A stretch of DNA of 64,000 nucleotides from a virus: positions 62,001-126,000 of the IMG/VR virus record IMGVR_UViG_3300008262_000003; one strand, written 5' to 3'. Made by a program: the position numbers and the translations under genes. A model generated the notes under the pieces. The model saw only the letters and a list, made by a program, of their open reading frames with translations, was not told the DNA's origin and did no database searches. Of the stretch, positions 14,801 through 22,471 are shown piece by piece. Each line of letters starts with the position of its first letter. Within the stretch, counting starts at the first letter, position 1.

Positions 14801-15410
14801 TTCGTCGTATTCGTTTCTTTTCATATAGTAATTCGTTAAATCTATCAAAATCAAATGCCGGATTCACGTCAGTGTATCTCTCCGAAAAATTACTCCTTGA
14901 AACAATACCTTCGTATTTCTCAACCCCTGTAACCTTTACGTTGTGACCCACACATCGGTTATTTATTTGTTGGGTTTTAAATATCTCTTGACACAATTTA
15001 GACAATGAAACATATTGTTCATCCGTATAATTTTGCCAAAAAATACAATCCCTCCACTTCCGTTCAAAGACCTTTTCCTTATAAATACTTCCAATCCAGT
15101 TAATGTGATGTGAAGTAAGTGGTAACCTATCCAACCAACCTAAATTTTCTAATGCAATTACGATACCACAGTAATCCTCGGTTAAGTCAAATGATAGATC
15201 AGACCCCTCACTATCCTCTAATAATTGAAATACCTCACCATCCTGTTTTACAAGATAATGAGGTATTTTAGAATTCTTTTTGTTCAACCTGAATTCAACA
15301 CTTTTGATATATTCATCAAAATGTCTTTTAGTGTCAATCAATATAATTCTCTTCTTAACATCTTCTGTGGGTATTCCATTTGATGATAAAGTTTTATTGA
15401 TTTTGACCAT
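14760..15410 (-). CDS. N-acetylmuramoyl-L-alanine amidase-like protein (216 aa)
   Basis: The order of elements fits the Amidase_2/T7-lysozyme fold: IILIDTKRHF at the first strand, HYLVKQDGEVFQL (canonical HYhIxxDGxV), a central GIVIALENLG strand, GHNVKV, and TDVNPAFDFDRF at the C-terminal ligand site. Such enzymes cut the amide bond between muramic acid and L-Ala in peptidoglycan. The first zinc-binding His of the family (IxxHxT) appears as Asp, so activity is uncertain. Its 5' end overlaps the membrane-protein gene by 17 nt. Probable endolysin of the lysis cluster. Confidence 0.75.
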   Translation of the reverse strand: MVKINKTLSSNGIPTEDVKKRIILIDTKRHFDEYIKSVEFRLNKKNSKIPHYLVKQDGEVFQLLEDSEGSDLSFDLTEDYCGIVIALENLGWLDRLPLTSHHINWIGSIYKEKVFERKWRDCIFWQNYTDEQYVSLSKLCQEIFKTQQINNRCVGHNVKVTGVEKYEGIVSRSNFSERYTDVNPAFDFDRFNELLYEKKRIRRNEKPIEGVVKDDE

Positions 15411-16074
15411 TTTTACTATATATCAACCTCTTTATTCCTTCTTCAGGTTGTTCAGATTCTTCCGACATTTTCTTTAAATGTTTTTCAAGCTCACTCAGTT
15501 TTTCCTCGGAAAGAACTACCGGATTATCAATTGTTTCTTGTTTTGCAACTTGTTTTGATAATTCGTAAATCTCATCTTGAGTTAATTCCTTCGGCGGTTC
15601 CTTTTCTGTTTCACGTTCTGAATACACAATCAGCATGTGAGCAAAAGTCAATGATATGAATGGTAACAAACCCCCCGTGAAAAACGCCAATATCCTTTTA
15701 TGTGCCGAAACATCAGTTGCTTCAATACCCATCGGTTCAAATAATCCTGAAACCATCTCAATCCACATCTTAAACTCTTGTGATGATGTTTCAATAAATG
15801 AAAAGGAATAAAAGAAGTTTCCAATAAACTGAATCAATGTAACAATACCAAATGGTATATAGATAAACCTACCAAATTTTGCAGACACCCCAGCCAATGC
15901 CGCAAGTGCTGCAATCTCCACCGCCACAGATAAGAATATCGCCCAAGACATCGGGTTAGATAAACCATAAAATGTGACAACGTGAGAGATTGAAACAATC
16001 GCAACCAAAAGTATAGGAATGATAAATGAGGTCACAATAATGGACCTCAAATTATCTTGTAACCATTTCTTCAT
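15394..16074 (-). CDS. Four-helix membrane protein, holin candidate (226 aa)
   Basis: Hydrophobic segments lie near residues 10-35, 42-65, 68-92 and 128-152. The C-terminal 75 residues are a charged, soluble coiled-coil-like tail (SEEKLSELEKHLKKMSEE). It starts 1 nt after the stop of the small membrane gene and overlaps the amidase-like gene. A multi-pass protein next to a predicted endolysin suggests a holin or a regulator of lysis, although it is larger than most holins. No family is recognised. Confidence 0.75.
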   Translation of the reverse strand: MKKWLQDNLRSIIVTSFIIPILLVAIVSISHVVTFYGLSNPMSWAIFLSVAVEIAALAALAGVSAKFGRFIYIPFGIVTLIQFIGNFFYSFSFIETSSQEFKMWIEMVSGLFEPMGIEATDVSAHKRILAFFTGGLLPFISLTFAHMLIVYSERETEKEPPKELTQDEIYELSKQVAKQETIDNPVVLSEEKLSELEKHLKKMSEESEQPEEGIKRLIYSKNGQNQ

Positions 16075-16075
16075 A

Positions 16076-16345
16076 TCAATTTGTGGTATCTACCAAATTT
16101 TGATTTTTATAGAAGTTGATCGGTACGTGATTCTTATCACTCAACTCTTCAATCTCCAAGTTTTTCCAAGCCGGTGTTTCGTTGATAAGTTTAATCATTT
16201 CTTGTTTTGTAATCGTATTTGATTTCAAATCCTGAACTTCCTTTTTCAAACGATTAACATCTGACCCTGTTCCACAACTTCTGAACAACAATAATACCAA
16301 CACCACAAAAGATGCTATCGGTAAATAACTTTTGATTTTTTCCAT
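16076..16345 (-). CDS. Small single-pass membrane protein (89 aa)
   Basis: I choose the ATG at 16345 (MEKIKSYLPIASFVVLVLLL) because a TATTTAT element lies 12 nt upstream, which would remove a longer GTG frame. Residues 7-24 are a transmembrane segment, followed by SCGTG and a polar helical domain (VNRLKKEVQDLKS). It could be a spanin, antiholin or other lysis accessory from its context. It heads the run that continues with the holin and amidase candidates. Confidence 0.7.
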   Translation of the reverse strand: MEKIKSYLPIASFVVLVLLLFRSCGTGSDVNRLKKEVQDLKSNTITKQEMIKLINETPAWKNLEIEELSDKNHVPINFYKNQNLVDTTN

Positions 16346-16357
16346 AACTTTTATTTT

Positions 16358-16364
16358 ATAAATA
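16358..16364 (-). promoter_or_regulatory. TATTTAT element before the lysis cluster
   Basis: The minus strand reads TATATTTATAAAATA, just before the sigma-gene stop codon ends and 12 nt before the ATG at 16345. The TATTTATAAAATA string is shared with the elements at 41164 and 51973. Confidence 0.5.
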
Positions 16365-16368
16365 TAAA

Positions 16369-17172
16369 TCACATGTAATCAAACAACGATCCACTCTCAT
16401 TTCTTAATTTTCTAAGAGCCTTTTCTTTGATTTGACGGACACGTTCTTTTGTAAGATTAAAATCATTTCCAATTTCTTCAAGAGTTTTTGGCGCATCACC
16501 AGCTATTCCAAAGTAATCTTCAACAATAATTCTTTCCCTATCATCCAAAATACCCAAGATCTCCATCATCTTCTCTTTCAAAATGTTTTGAGTGTTGAAT
16601 AAAGATTCAGGTAGGAACCCATCAGGACTTTCAATGGTATCTAATAACGTATCACCTTCCTCATTGATTGTTTGATCATAGTTAATAACCGATGGTAGTG
16701 ATTGCATCTTATCCGATAATTCACCACCTTTTTTACTGATCTCACGTTTTTCTTTGTATAGATCTTGGACAATATTAACCGGAAGACGGATGGTTCTTGA
16801 ATTCTCATTCAAACTTTGAAGAATAGATTGTTTGACCCACCATACCGCATAAGAGATAAATCTTAAATTCTTATTCCAATCAAAACTTTGAATGGCTTTC
16901 ATAAGACCTAGGTTTCCCTCAGCGATTAGGTCCGCTAACTCCAACCCTTGGTTTTGGTATTGTTTGGCAATAGTAATAACAAACCTTAAATTACCTTCCA
17001 ACAACTCTTTATCCACCCTCTCTTTTTCTTCTTTGGTTAAAGACCCACTCAACATCATTTGAGATAGTTCTCGTTCCCTCTCAGCCGACATAACTTTTAA
17101 TCTACGAACATCTTTCAAATAAGACGAGATCTCGTCTTGGTTCATAATTACAACTGCACTTCTTTCTTTCAT
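16369..17172 (-). CDS. RNA polymerase sigma-70 family factor, RpoD-like (267 aa)
   Basis: Region 1.2 is visible at the N-terminus (DEISSYLKDVRRLKVMS), region 2 at LRFVITIAKQYQNQG, DLIAEGNLGLMKAI and the -10-recognition helix RFISYAVWWVKQSILQSL, then IRLPVN of region 3, and region 4 with an HTH (TLEEIGNDFNLTKERVRQIK). Length and residues resemble the short primary sigma of Bacteroidota rather than T4 gp55. It would redirect host RNA polymerase to phage promoters. The gene has one of the few strong Shine-Dalgarno sites here (AGGAG, 7 nt before the ATG at 17172), so high expression is likely. Confidence 0.95.
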   Translation of the reverse strand: MKERSAVVIMNQDEISSYLKDVRRLKVMSAERERELSQMMLSGSLTKEEKERVDKELLEGNLRFVITIAKQYQNQGLELADLIAEGNLGLMKAIQSFDWNKNLRFISYAVWWVKQSILQSLNENSRTIRLPVNIVQDLYKEKREISKKGGELSDKMQSLPSVINYDQTINEEGDTLLDTIESPDGFLPESLFNTQNILKEKMMEILGILDDRERIIVEDYFGIAGDAPKTLEEIGNDFNLTKERVRQIKEKALRKLRNESGSLFDYM

Positions 17173-17176
17173 TTTA

Positions 17177-17713
17177 TTACTCCTGTGATTTTAATATTTG
17201 TTCTTCTAATGGTGTTAATGAATCAATACCAGATTCGTTGATCTTGTCTAAGATTTCATCAATTGTAGGTTTTTTGAATCCCGCCTTGTTCATAATTTCT
17301 TCAAGGACACTTTCATCAATCTCATTCTCAAATTCCATATCCAACTCCTTCGCAGTCATACCAAGTCCTGTCTTTTGAAGACCATAACTACGTGTGTTCA
17401 AATCAACTTCACCATCTGTTTTTTCTAAATCAAACAAATGTTCAAAGAAGTTTCTCGGTAACATCACTGACATATTGTCAGTATATTCCATCAGAAAGTA
17501 TTGAGGTGCCGCACTACTAATGGTAAACGAGAGGAATTCTCTGAGTTCATTAAAATTAACTTCGGACCAAAAATGGATGATTACATTATAATCACCAAAC
17601 AAAAATTTAACGGACGGTGAGTCTGCAATAGGTGCTAGACCATCAGCAACGTCCCGGATGACATTTTCTCTACCTGAGAATTCACCCATCATAAACAAAA
17701 GATATTTTTTCAT
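17177..17713 (-). CDS. Unknown protein with DUF6576-like tail (178 aa)
   Basis: I choose the ATG at 17713 (MKKYLLFMMGEFSG); a TTG 24 nt upstream is a poor alternative. The N-terminal 100 residues are a compact alpha/beta domain (SVKFLFGDYNVIIHFW). The last 30 residues (IDEILDKINESGIDSLTPLE) resemble the ILDKI-G-SL helix pair that ends many Bacteroidota proteins (DUF6576-like; my recognition, not a search). It lies 4 nt before the sigma gene, which suggests co-expression and perhaps a regulatory role. Confidence 0.75.
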   Translation of the reverse strand: MKKYLLFMMGEFSGRENVIRDVADGLAPIADSPSVKFLFGDYNVIIHFWSEVNFNELREFLSFTISSAAPQYFLMEYTDNMSVMLPRNFFEHLFDLEKTDGEVDLNTRSYGLQKTGLGMTAKELDMEFENEIDESVLEEIMNKAGFKKPTIDEILDKINESGIDSLTPLEEQILKSQE

Positions 17714-17745
17714 ATTCTTTATTGGATTAGAGTACAAAGTACGGA

Positions 17746-17752
17746 TATTTAT
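17746..17752 (+). promoter_or_regulatory. TATTTAT element
   Basis: The plus strand reads GATATTTATTTGAC, 20 nt before the ATG at 17773. Confidence 0.35.
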
Positions 17753-17772
17753 TTGACAAAAACAAGACCAAA

Positions 17773-18063
17773 ATGAAAAAAATTGTCACATTATCAGAAT
17801 CACAATTAGTCGGTTTAATTGAACGTATTGTGAATGAAACATCTAAGGATAAACAGTTCATTCAAAAAGCAGTTGAGAAACAAGAGAAGAAAGGAACTTC
17901 CGGCAAATTCGGTGCTTGGTGTAAGAGAAATGGTCTTGCATCTGCAGATGGTGAAGTAACTATGAAGTGTATCAACAAAGCGATGAAGTCCGATGACTCT
18001 TCTGTTGTTAAAATGGCTAACTTCGCCAAAAACATTGGTGGTTTTAAGGGTGCTAAACATTAA
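17773..18063 (+). CDS. Small phage protein with N-terminal LSES peptide (96 aa)
   Basis: The product starts MKKIVTLSESQLVGLIERIV then NET, a short motif also found inside the 11221-12138 product. The rest is basic with a compact Cys/Gly region (FGAWCKRNGLAS, VTMKCINKAMKS). It is a lone plus-strand gene between two minus-strand operons, with its own terminator at 18079-18108. Proteins of this look are frequent in large phages infecting Bacteroidota and may be virion-associated, but no function is known. Confidence 0.75.
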   Translation: MKKIVTLSESQLVGLIERIVNETSKDKQFIQKAVEKQEKKGTSGKFGAWCKRNGLASADGEVTMKCINKAMKSDDSSVVKMANFAKNIGGFKGAKH

Positions 18064-18078
18064 ATAATAACAATAATA

Positions 18079-18108
18079 GGGGAAGATGTAACTCTTCCCC
18101 ATTTTTTT
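18079..18108 (+). terminator. Intrinsic terminator
   Basis: The stem GGGGAAGA/TCTTCCCC (18079-18086 with 18093-18100) has a 6-nt loop and is followed by ATTTTTTT. It ends the 96-aa gene and lies between convergent genes. Confidence 0.9.
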
Positions 18109-18112
18109 AACA

Positions 18113-20494
18113 TCACTGACTTACTTTTGAAATGTTATCAGTTTTTGTGATCTTAACAGTATTGTTAGCCCACTGACTAACCAATGGATTGTGTGTGATT
18201 ACAAAGATCTTTTCAAAGTAATCTTTAATCTTACTGAAGAACTCACCAACCATCTCAAGGTTTTCATTAGATATCTTTCCAAATACCTCGTCAAATACGA
18301 TTATGTTCGGTTTTGGTAATGAACATACTTTACTTAACACCGCTCTCAACGCCAAAGAAGCAATTGTCTTCTCATAACCTGATCCTGATACCATCAGTTT
18401 TTCAACACCAGTTCCGTTATCAATCATAACAAACTCAACCTCGTTCTTATCGTTAATTCTAACTTCCAATTTGAAGTAAGAACTATCTTGTAACAATCGT
18501 TGTAGTTCTGAGTTAATCAACGGCATCATCGTTTTCATAATCATCTTTGATATTCCATTCTTTCCAAAGATATCCAAATAGATCTTGTAGATCTTTTCTC
18601 TTTCAAACTCCAACGCAATCTTACTGATTAGGTCCCGATTTTTTTCAATCTTCTTAACCAATAAATCGTTTTCATTTTGAATTTGAGATAAATCCCTTTC
18701 AATCTTACCCTTCTCCAACTTCAAGTCATCCAACCTCATAGTTGCTTTCACAATTTGACCATCGAGATTTTTGTTCTCCTCGATCTTATTTTGAACATCA
18801 TAAAACTTTCCGAGTTTATCTTTGATTTGTTGGATCTTCATATCATAGTTTTGAATCTCCACCTCATACTTTTCTCGGATAAGTTTGTTCCTTTCATATT
18901 GATCAAACTCGCGTTTTAGTTGTTGGAATTGTAGGTCACCTTGGTTCAACTCATTAAGATTGTTTTCAAAACCTATTTGTTGTTCCTTAAGTCCGTCCAT
19001 CTGTTCTAACTTGGATTTTGTCAGTTCAGCATTCAAAAGTTCAATACCACAATGCTCACATTTGATTCCCCCACTCACAGAACGAGCCAATACTTCCAAG
19101 TCTTTCAATTTAACATTAACCTCAATTTTACTTGATGTTACTTGTTTAATATTTTCTCGGATTTTATCGTGCTCTGTTTCGTTGTAGAACTCACTCGGTG
19201 GAACAACATTAACACCATCCATTAACTTTTTGGTCTCCTCTTTCTTATTCTGAAAAACAAGGATCTCACCATTTAAGTTTTCCGGGTTGATCAATGAGAG
19301 TTCTTTATCAATGTCAGTGTGTTTCTTCAACATCAACTCATCACGGAATTTTTCACCACGAGATAAACGATCGTTAGTGTCTTCCAATTTACCATCCAAC
19401 ACCATCTTCTGATCGTTGTTTGTGGTAATCTTTTCATTAGACCCAACAATCTCATCTTCCAACTGCTGTGTTGAATAAAGATTTGACATCATCGTCTTTG
19501 AAAAACTTGAATATAGTTCTTTACCTACCTCTTCTTTTTTCTTCAAAAACTCCAACCCCAAGAATTTGCTTAATACTTGTCCTCTTGCCGTTGGTTTAGA
19601 TTCCAATAAGTCCTCCAAGTTAGATGCGGTGGTTAAGATCGTCATCAAAAAGTCCTCCATCTCACCGATAGAATTCTTAATGAACTTTTCAGTTTCACGT
19701 CTTTGTTCTCCAGTATAATTCTGAAGTTCCCCATTAGGTAGTTTCTTAAAGAAGTCCAACTCAGTCTTAACATTCCATTCACCTGATTTTGCTTTCTTCC
19801 TCTCCAAGTTACGAACAATTAAGTAATCTTCCCCATCAATAGTAATCTCACCCTTCACACTTACCTTATCCTTATCTGTAAATCTGTTGAAGATCTCCTC
19901 AGATTTGGTTGTCTTGGTCGTGGTGTTGAAGAATAAGAACATCAATAAATCCACACTTAATACCGTCTTACCTCCGAAGTTGGGTGGGTTTGATTCAATC
20001 ACGGTGATACCATTACACTTTTCAAAATCCAAAACCTGTCCATCACCGTATGATAAAAAGTTTGAAAACTCAATCTTTCTAATATACCACTTCTTAAACG
20101 CCGCATATTCTTCCTCCGACGCAGCAATCTTATTCTCAACCATTTGGTCAATACTCAACACCTCTTCTGAATGTCGTTCCAAATCCTTGGCTTTCAGATA
20201 ATTCTTCATCATCTCAACCTGGTAGTTACGATCCATAATGTTAAATGAAACATCAACCGTCTGCATAGTGTCGTCATCTTCGCCAGCAATTACCTTGGTA
20301 ATAACATTCACGTTCGTTGTGTTGTATTTCTTTTGAAAATACAGCTTAACACTCTTGATTCTCTCCTGTGTAAAGTTCTCAGGTGAATCTTGCCATACCA
20401 CTTGAACGTACGGATTATTTAGTTTATCAATTTCTATCTTCTTACTCATAAATTCGTAATTAAAATCAGGCTTGGGGTTGAATAGATCCCACAT
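18113..20494 (-). CDS. Recombination exonuclease subunit, gp46/SbcC/Rad50-like (793 aa)
   Basis: After an extra N-terminal domain of about 125 residues, the ATPase half begins with IRKIEFSNFLSYG and an altered P-loop (ESNPPNFGGKTVLS). Two long coiled coils flank a CEHC zinc hook near residue 480, and the C-terminal half has the signature helix (VSGSGYEKTIASLAL) and Walker B (NIIVFDEVFGKI). With gp47 it forms the complex that resects DNA ends for recombination-dependent replication. The start at 20494 has GAGG at SD distance; MSKKIEI at 20449 is an alternative. Confidence 0.93.
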   Translation of the reverse strand: MWDLFNPKPDFNYEFMSKKIEIDKLNNPYVQVVWQDSPENFTQERIKSVKLYFQKKYNTTNVNVITKVIAGEDDDTMQTVDVSFNIMDRNYQVEMMKNYLKAKDLERHSEEVLSIDQMVENKIAASEEEYAAFKKWYIRKIEFSNFLSYGDGQVLDFEKCNGITVIESNPPNFGGKTVLSVDLLMFLFFNTTTKTTKSEEIFNRFTDKDKVSVKGEITIDGEDYLIVRNLERKKAKSGEWNVKTELDFFKKLPNGELQNYTGEQRRETEKFIKNSIGEMEDFLMTILTTASNLEDLLESKPTARGQVLSKFLGLEFLKKKEEVGKELYSSFSKTMMSNLYSTQQLEDEIVGSNEKITTNNDQKMVLDGKLEDTNDRLSRGEKFRDELMLKKHTDIDKELSLINPENLNGEILVFQNKKEETKKLMDGVNVVPPSEFYNETEHDKIRENIKQVTSSKIEVNVKLKDLEVLARSVSGGIKCEHCGIELLNAELTKSKLEQMDGLKEQQIGFENNLNELNQGDLQFQQLKREFDQYERNKLIREKYEVEIQNYDMKIQQIKDKLGKFYDVQNKIEENKNLDGQIVKATMRLDDLKLEKGKIERDLSQIQNENDLLVKKIEKNRDLISKIALEFEREKIYKIYLDIFGKNGISKMIMKTMMPLINSELQRLLQDSSYFKLEVRINDKNEVEFVMIDNGTGVEKLMVSGSGYEKTIASLALRAVLSKVCSLPKPNIIVFDEVFGKISNENLEMVGEFFSKIKDYFEKIFVITHNPLVSQWANNTVKITKTDNISKVSQ

Positions 20495-20666
20495 TGTTAT
20501 CCTCGGTTAGTCCTGACATCGCTTTGTGTTCTTCCACTAATTCTTTCAAACGTTGCATCATAACCTCTTGATACATCTTGTTGTATGCTTTTTGAGCACC
20601 TTTGATTTTCTCGTTTCTTACTTTCACTTTTTGTTTGTGATTTTTTCTGTTTCTTGATACTGGCAT
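20466..20666 (-). CDS. Small basic protein (66 aa)
   Basis: The true start is probably the ATG at 20666 (MPVSRNRKNHKQKVKVRN), because a promoter lies 20 nt upstream and the longer frame would include it. The N-terminal 30 residues are extremely basic and the remainder forms a Met/Glu-rich helix (YQEVMMQRLKELVEEHK). It overlaps the gp46-like gene by 29 nt and so is translated from the same message. A nucleic-acid-binding role is inferred from charge. Confidence 0.7.
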   Translation of the reverse strand: MPVSRNRKNHKQKVKVRNEKIKGAQKAYNKMYQEVMMQRLKELVEEHKAMSGLTEDNNVGSIQPQA

Positions 20667-20686
20667 AATATAAATTTTTATCCCTA

Positions 20687-20718
20687 TAAAGATAAAAAAC
20701 TTTTCTGACATAATCAAA
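20687..20718 (-). promoter_or_regulatory. Bacteroidota-type promoter before the gp46 unit
   Basis: The minus strand reads TTTG (20715-20718), exactly 20 bp, TATCTTTA (20687-20694), then 20 nt to the ATG at 20666. The last base of the -7 box deviates from consensus. It begins right after the terminator at 20720-20742. Confidence 0.6.
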
Positions 20719-20719
20719 T

Positions 20720-20742
20720 AAAAAAACCGGTCAATGACCGGC
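20720..20742 (-). terminator. Intrinsic terminator
   Basis: The palindromic GCCGGTCATTGACCGG (20727-20742) is followed on the minus strand by seven T. It closes the transcript that ends with the membrane-protein gene at 20768. Confidence 0.8.
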
Positions 20743-20767
20743 TTTTTTTAATGTTTGTTCAACCCTC

Positions 20768-21106
20768 TCATTTAGGTCTATTTTGTTCGTACCATTCAAT
20801 GATACTGTTGATTGCCCAAACACCACCCGATGCTAACATACCATCGAAAAAACAGGATATTATGGAGTTAGTAGAGTAAAATTCATTTGTTGGTGAAAAC
20901 AACACCAACGACATAAGAAATCCAACCCAAGTGCTTGTACACATCATACAGGATATCAAACCACTAATAAATGTAAAAATGGGTTGAAACACTGATGGTA
21001 TTGTCGCTGCGTTATGAATTGAGTTTCTTAAATTGTTAAAAATGGAACCATATACCAATATGTTTGACATCCCATAAGCCATAAGTAACCATCCGAATAA
21101 CATCAT
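20768..21106 (-). CDS. Phage membrane protein, about three helices (112 aa)
   Basis: Hydrophobic segments lie near residues 2-20, 40-60 and 62-75, with a final amphipathic region. The core reads CMMCTSTWVGFLMSLVLFS and the N-terminus FGWLLMAYGMSNI; I have the impression of a family spread among large T4-like phages, but no function is known to me. The gene follows the coiled-coil gene by 7 nt and ends at a strong terminator. Confidence 0.75.
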   Translation of the reverse strand: MMLFGWLLMAYGMSNILVYGSIFNNLRNSIHNAATIPSVFQPIFTFISGLISCMMCTSTWVGFLMSLVLFSPTNEFYSTNSIISCFFDGMLASGGVWAINSIIEWYEQNRPK

Positions 21107-21113
21107 ATTCTTT

Positions 21114-21518
21114 TTATTTAGAATAAAGGTCGTTCAAGTTTGATCCTCTCAAGATAGCGCCTTTTTGTAGATAGTTTCTTGATAATTCTTTCACTTGTTC
21201 TTCCAAGTTTTTTATTTTGTCACTCTTTAATGATAACTCATCGTTTAAAGATTGTATAGTGTTCTCAAGTTTTTTTATTGATTCTAAATCAGCAACATAA
21301 ACCTCTTTAACAACTTCCACCGGAACTTCTTTCTCAACCTCAACAAACATTGATTCACCTTCACCTAAAAGTCCATACTTCTCAATATTATATCCCTTCA
21401 TTAAACAGGCTAAAACAAATGAATCGGAATTTTCAATATCGTTTAATTCACAGAATTTTACGATATTCTCATAATTCTTCTTCGGAATCTCAATAGTTTG
21501 TAAGTTGTTCTGTTCCAT
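21114..21518 (-). CDS. Coiled-coil protein (134 aa)
   Basis: Residues 1-55 form a small mixed domain with a PKKNYENIVKFCELNDIENS segment, and residues 80-120 are a continuous coiled coil (ESIKKLENTIQSLNDELS). It overlaps the 3' end of the gp47-like gene by 29 nt, so it is translated with the recombination nuclease. A helper role in that complex is conceivable but unproven. Confidence 0.7.
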   Translation of the reverse strand: MEQNNLQTIEIPKKNYENIVKFCELNDIENSDSFVLACLMKGYNIEKYGLLGEGESMFVEVEKEVPVEVVKEVYVADLESIKKLENTIQSLNDELSLKSDKIKNLEEQVKELSRNYLQKGAILRGSNLNDLYSK

Positions 21519-22269
21519 TTACCAAATCATCAATACTGTTTATTTTGAAAGCCAAAAATGGTTTTGGATTCATTAAGTCTACAAAATCATAGACATCAGT
21601 TTCAACATTGTAAATACCGAATCCGTGTTTATTCAATGTTTCACCATAGTTTTGTTGTATTGTTGATCCAACCATATACGCTTTCTTCCCACCAGGAATA
21701 TTAAACACCTGTCTTTTATGGATATCACCACACAATACTAAGTCACAACCATCAAACTTATCAGATGAAAACCCTTCTTCAAACTTATAACCAATATCTG
21801 TTGTAAGTCCTTGGACAGGTCCGTGGAACAATCCTATCTTGGTTCTACCATCCTTGTTGATCTCAGGTGGTAGATTATGTTCCATCAAAGAATAAACGCA
21901 CCAATCGATGTTTTCGTCCTCATAAACCCCACGATTTTTAAGATAAACGATATTCTCGTTCTTCAAAGAATCAATGATGGGTGTTAATGTATCCAATCGC
22001 TCAGTATTGTTCTCCAAGAAATCGTGGTTACCTATAATTAAAATTGTCTTTGCAATTTTTGAACACTCGGTTAATACCCAAGCAACCATCTCAATCAATT
22101 CGGGTGAAACTTGGTTCTTACTATGAACCAAGTCACCTGTAAATACAATACGATCGGGTTTAATCTCTCTAAATTGATTAAACATATCATTGATGATATC
22201 TCGATACAATTCGTGATCCTTAAACAACCTAATGTGTAAGTCTGAAAAATGTACTAACTTCTTAATCAT
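21490..22269 (-). CDS. Recombination endonuclease subunit, gp47/SbcD/Mre11-like (259 aa)
   Basis: The calcineurin-like phosphoesterase motifs are present in order: FSDLHIR, FTGDLVHS, IIGNHDFLE, LFHGP and LCGDIHKRQ. These bind two metal ions and cut DNA. Length fits the phage gp47 core, shorter than cellular SbcD. It pairs with the gp46-like ATPase at 18113-20494, although four genes and a terminator separate them here. It overlaps the Zn-ribbon gene by 8 nt. Confidence 0.93.
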   Translation of the reverse strand: MIKKLVHFSDLHIRLFKDHELYRDIINDMFNQFREIKPDRIVFTGDLVHSKNQVSPELIEMVAWVLTECSKIAKTILIIGNHDFLENNTERLDTLTPIIDSLKNENIVYLKNRGVYEDENIDWCVYSLMEHNLPPEINKDGRTKIGLFHGPVQGLTTDIGYKFEEGFSSDKFDGCDLVLCGDIHKRQVFNIPGGKKAYMVGSTIQQNYGETLNKHGFGIYNVETDVYDFVDLMNPKPFLAFKINSIDDLVNGTEQLTNY

Positions 22270-22471
22270 CCCCTAAAATTTTGAAATCCTCATTCATAAA
22301 ACCGCAACCATCACATACATAAGTCGGAAACGGAACTAATGTGTCTTCTGAAGACCCTGTTAATAATTTACTAACCTTTTTAATAAGAGTAACTTCTCTG
22401 AATATTACTCCTCCACAACTCTCACACTTAACCGTGGGTTGGTCTTTTAACGAAATTTTTACATCACTCAT
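22262..22471 (-). CDS. Zinc-ribbon protein (69 aa)
   Basis: Two Cys pairs (KCESCGG near residue 16 and VCDGCGF near residue 53) frame a strand-rich core with IKKVSKLLTGSSED. The layout is that of a small zinc ribbon found in large T4-like phages next to replication genes. It could bind DNA or a protein partner; no specific function is known. It overlaps gp47-like by 8 nt and the WCTA gene by 8 nt, so the three are coupled. Confidence 0.8.
   Translation of the reverse strand: MSDVKISLKDQPTVKCESCGGVIFREVTLIKKVSKLLTGSSEDTLVPFPTYVCDGCGFMNEDFKILGDD

Noticed and set aside
16346-16372. GTG start for the 89-aa membrane gene
   Set aside because: The nine extra codons contain the TATTTAT element and overlap the sigma stop region; the ATG at 16345 directly precedes the membrane segment.
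17714-17737. TTG start for the gene before sigma
   Set aside because: The ATG at 17713 gives a natural N-terminus and the extra eight codons lie in promoter-like intergenic sequence.
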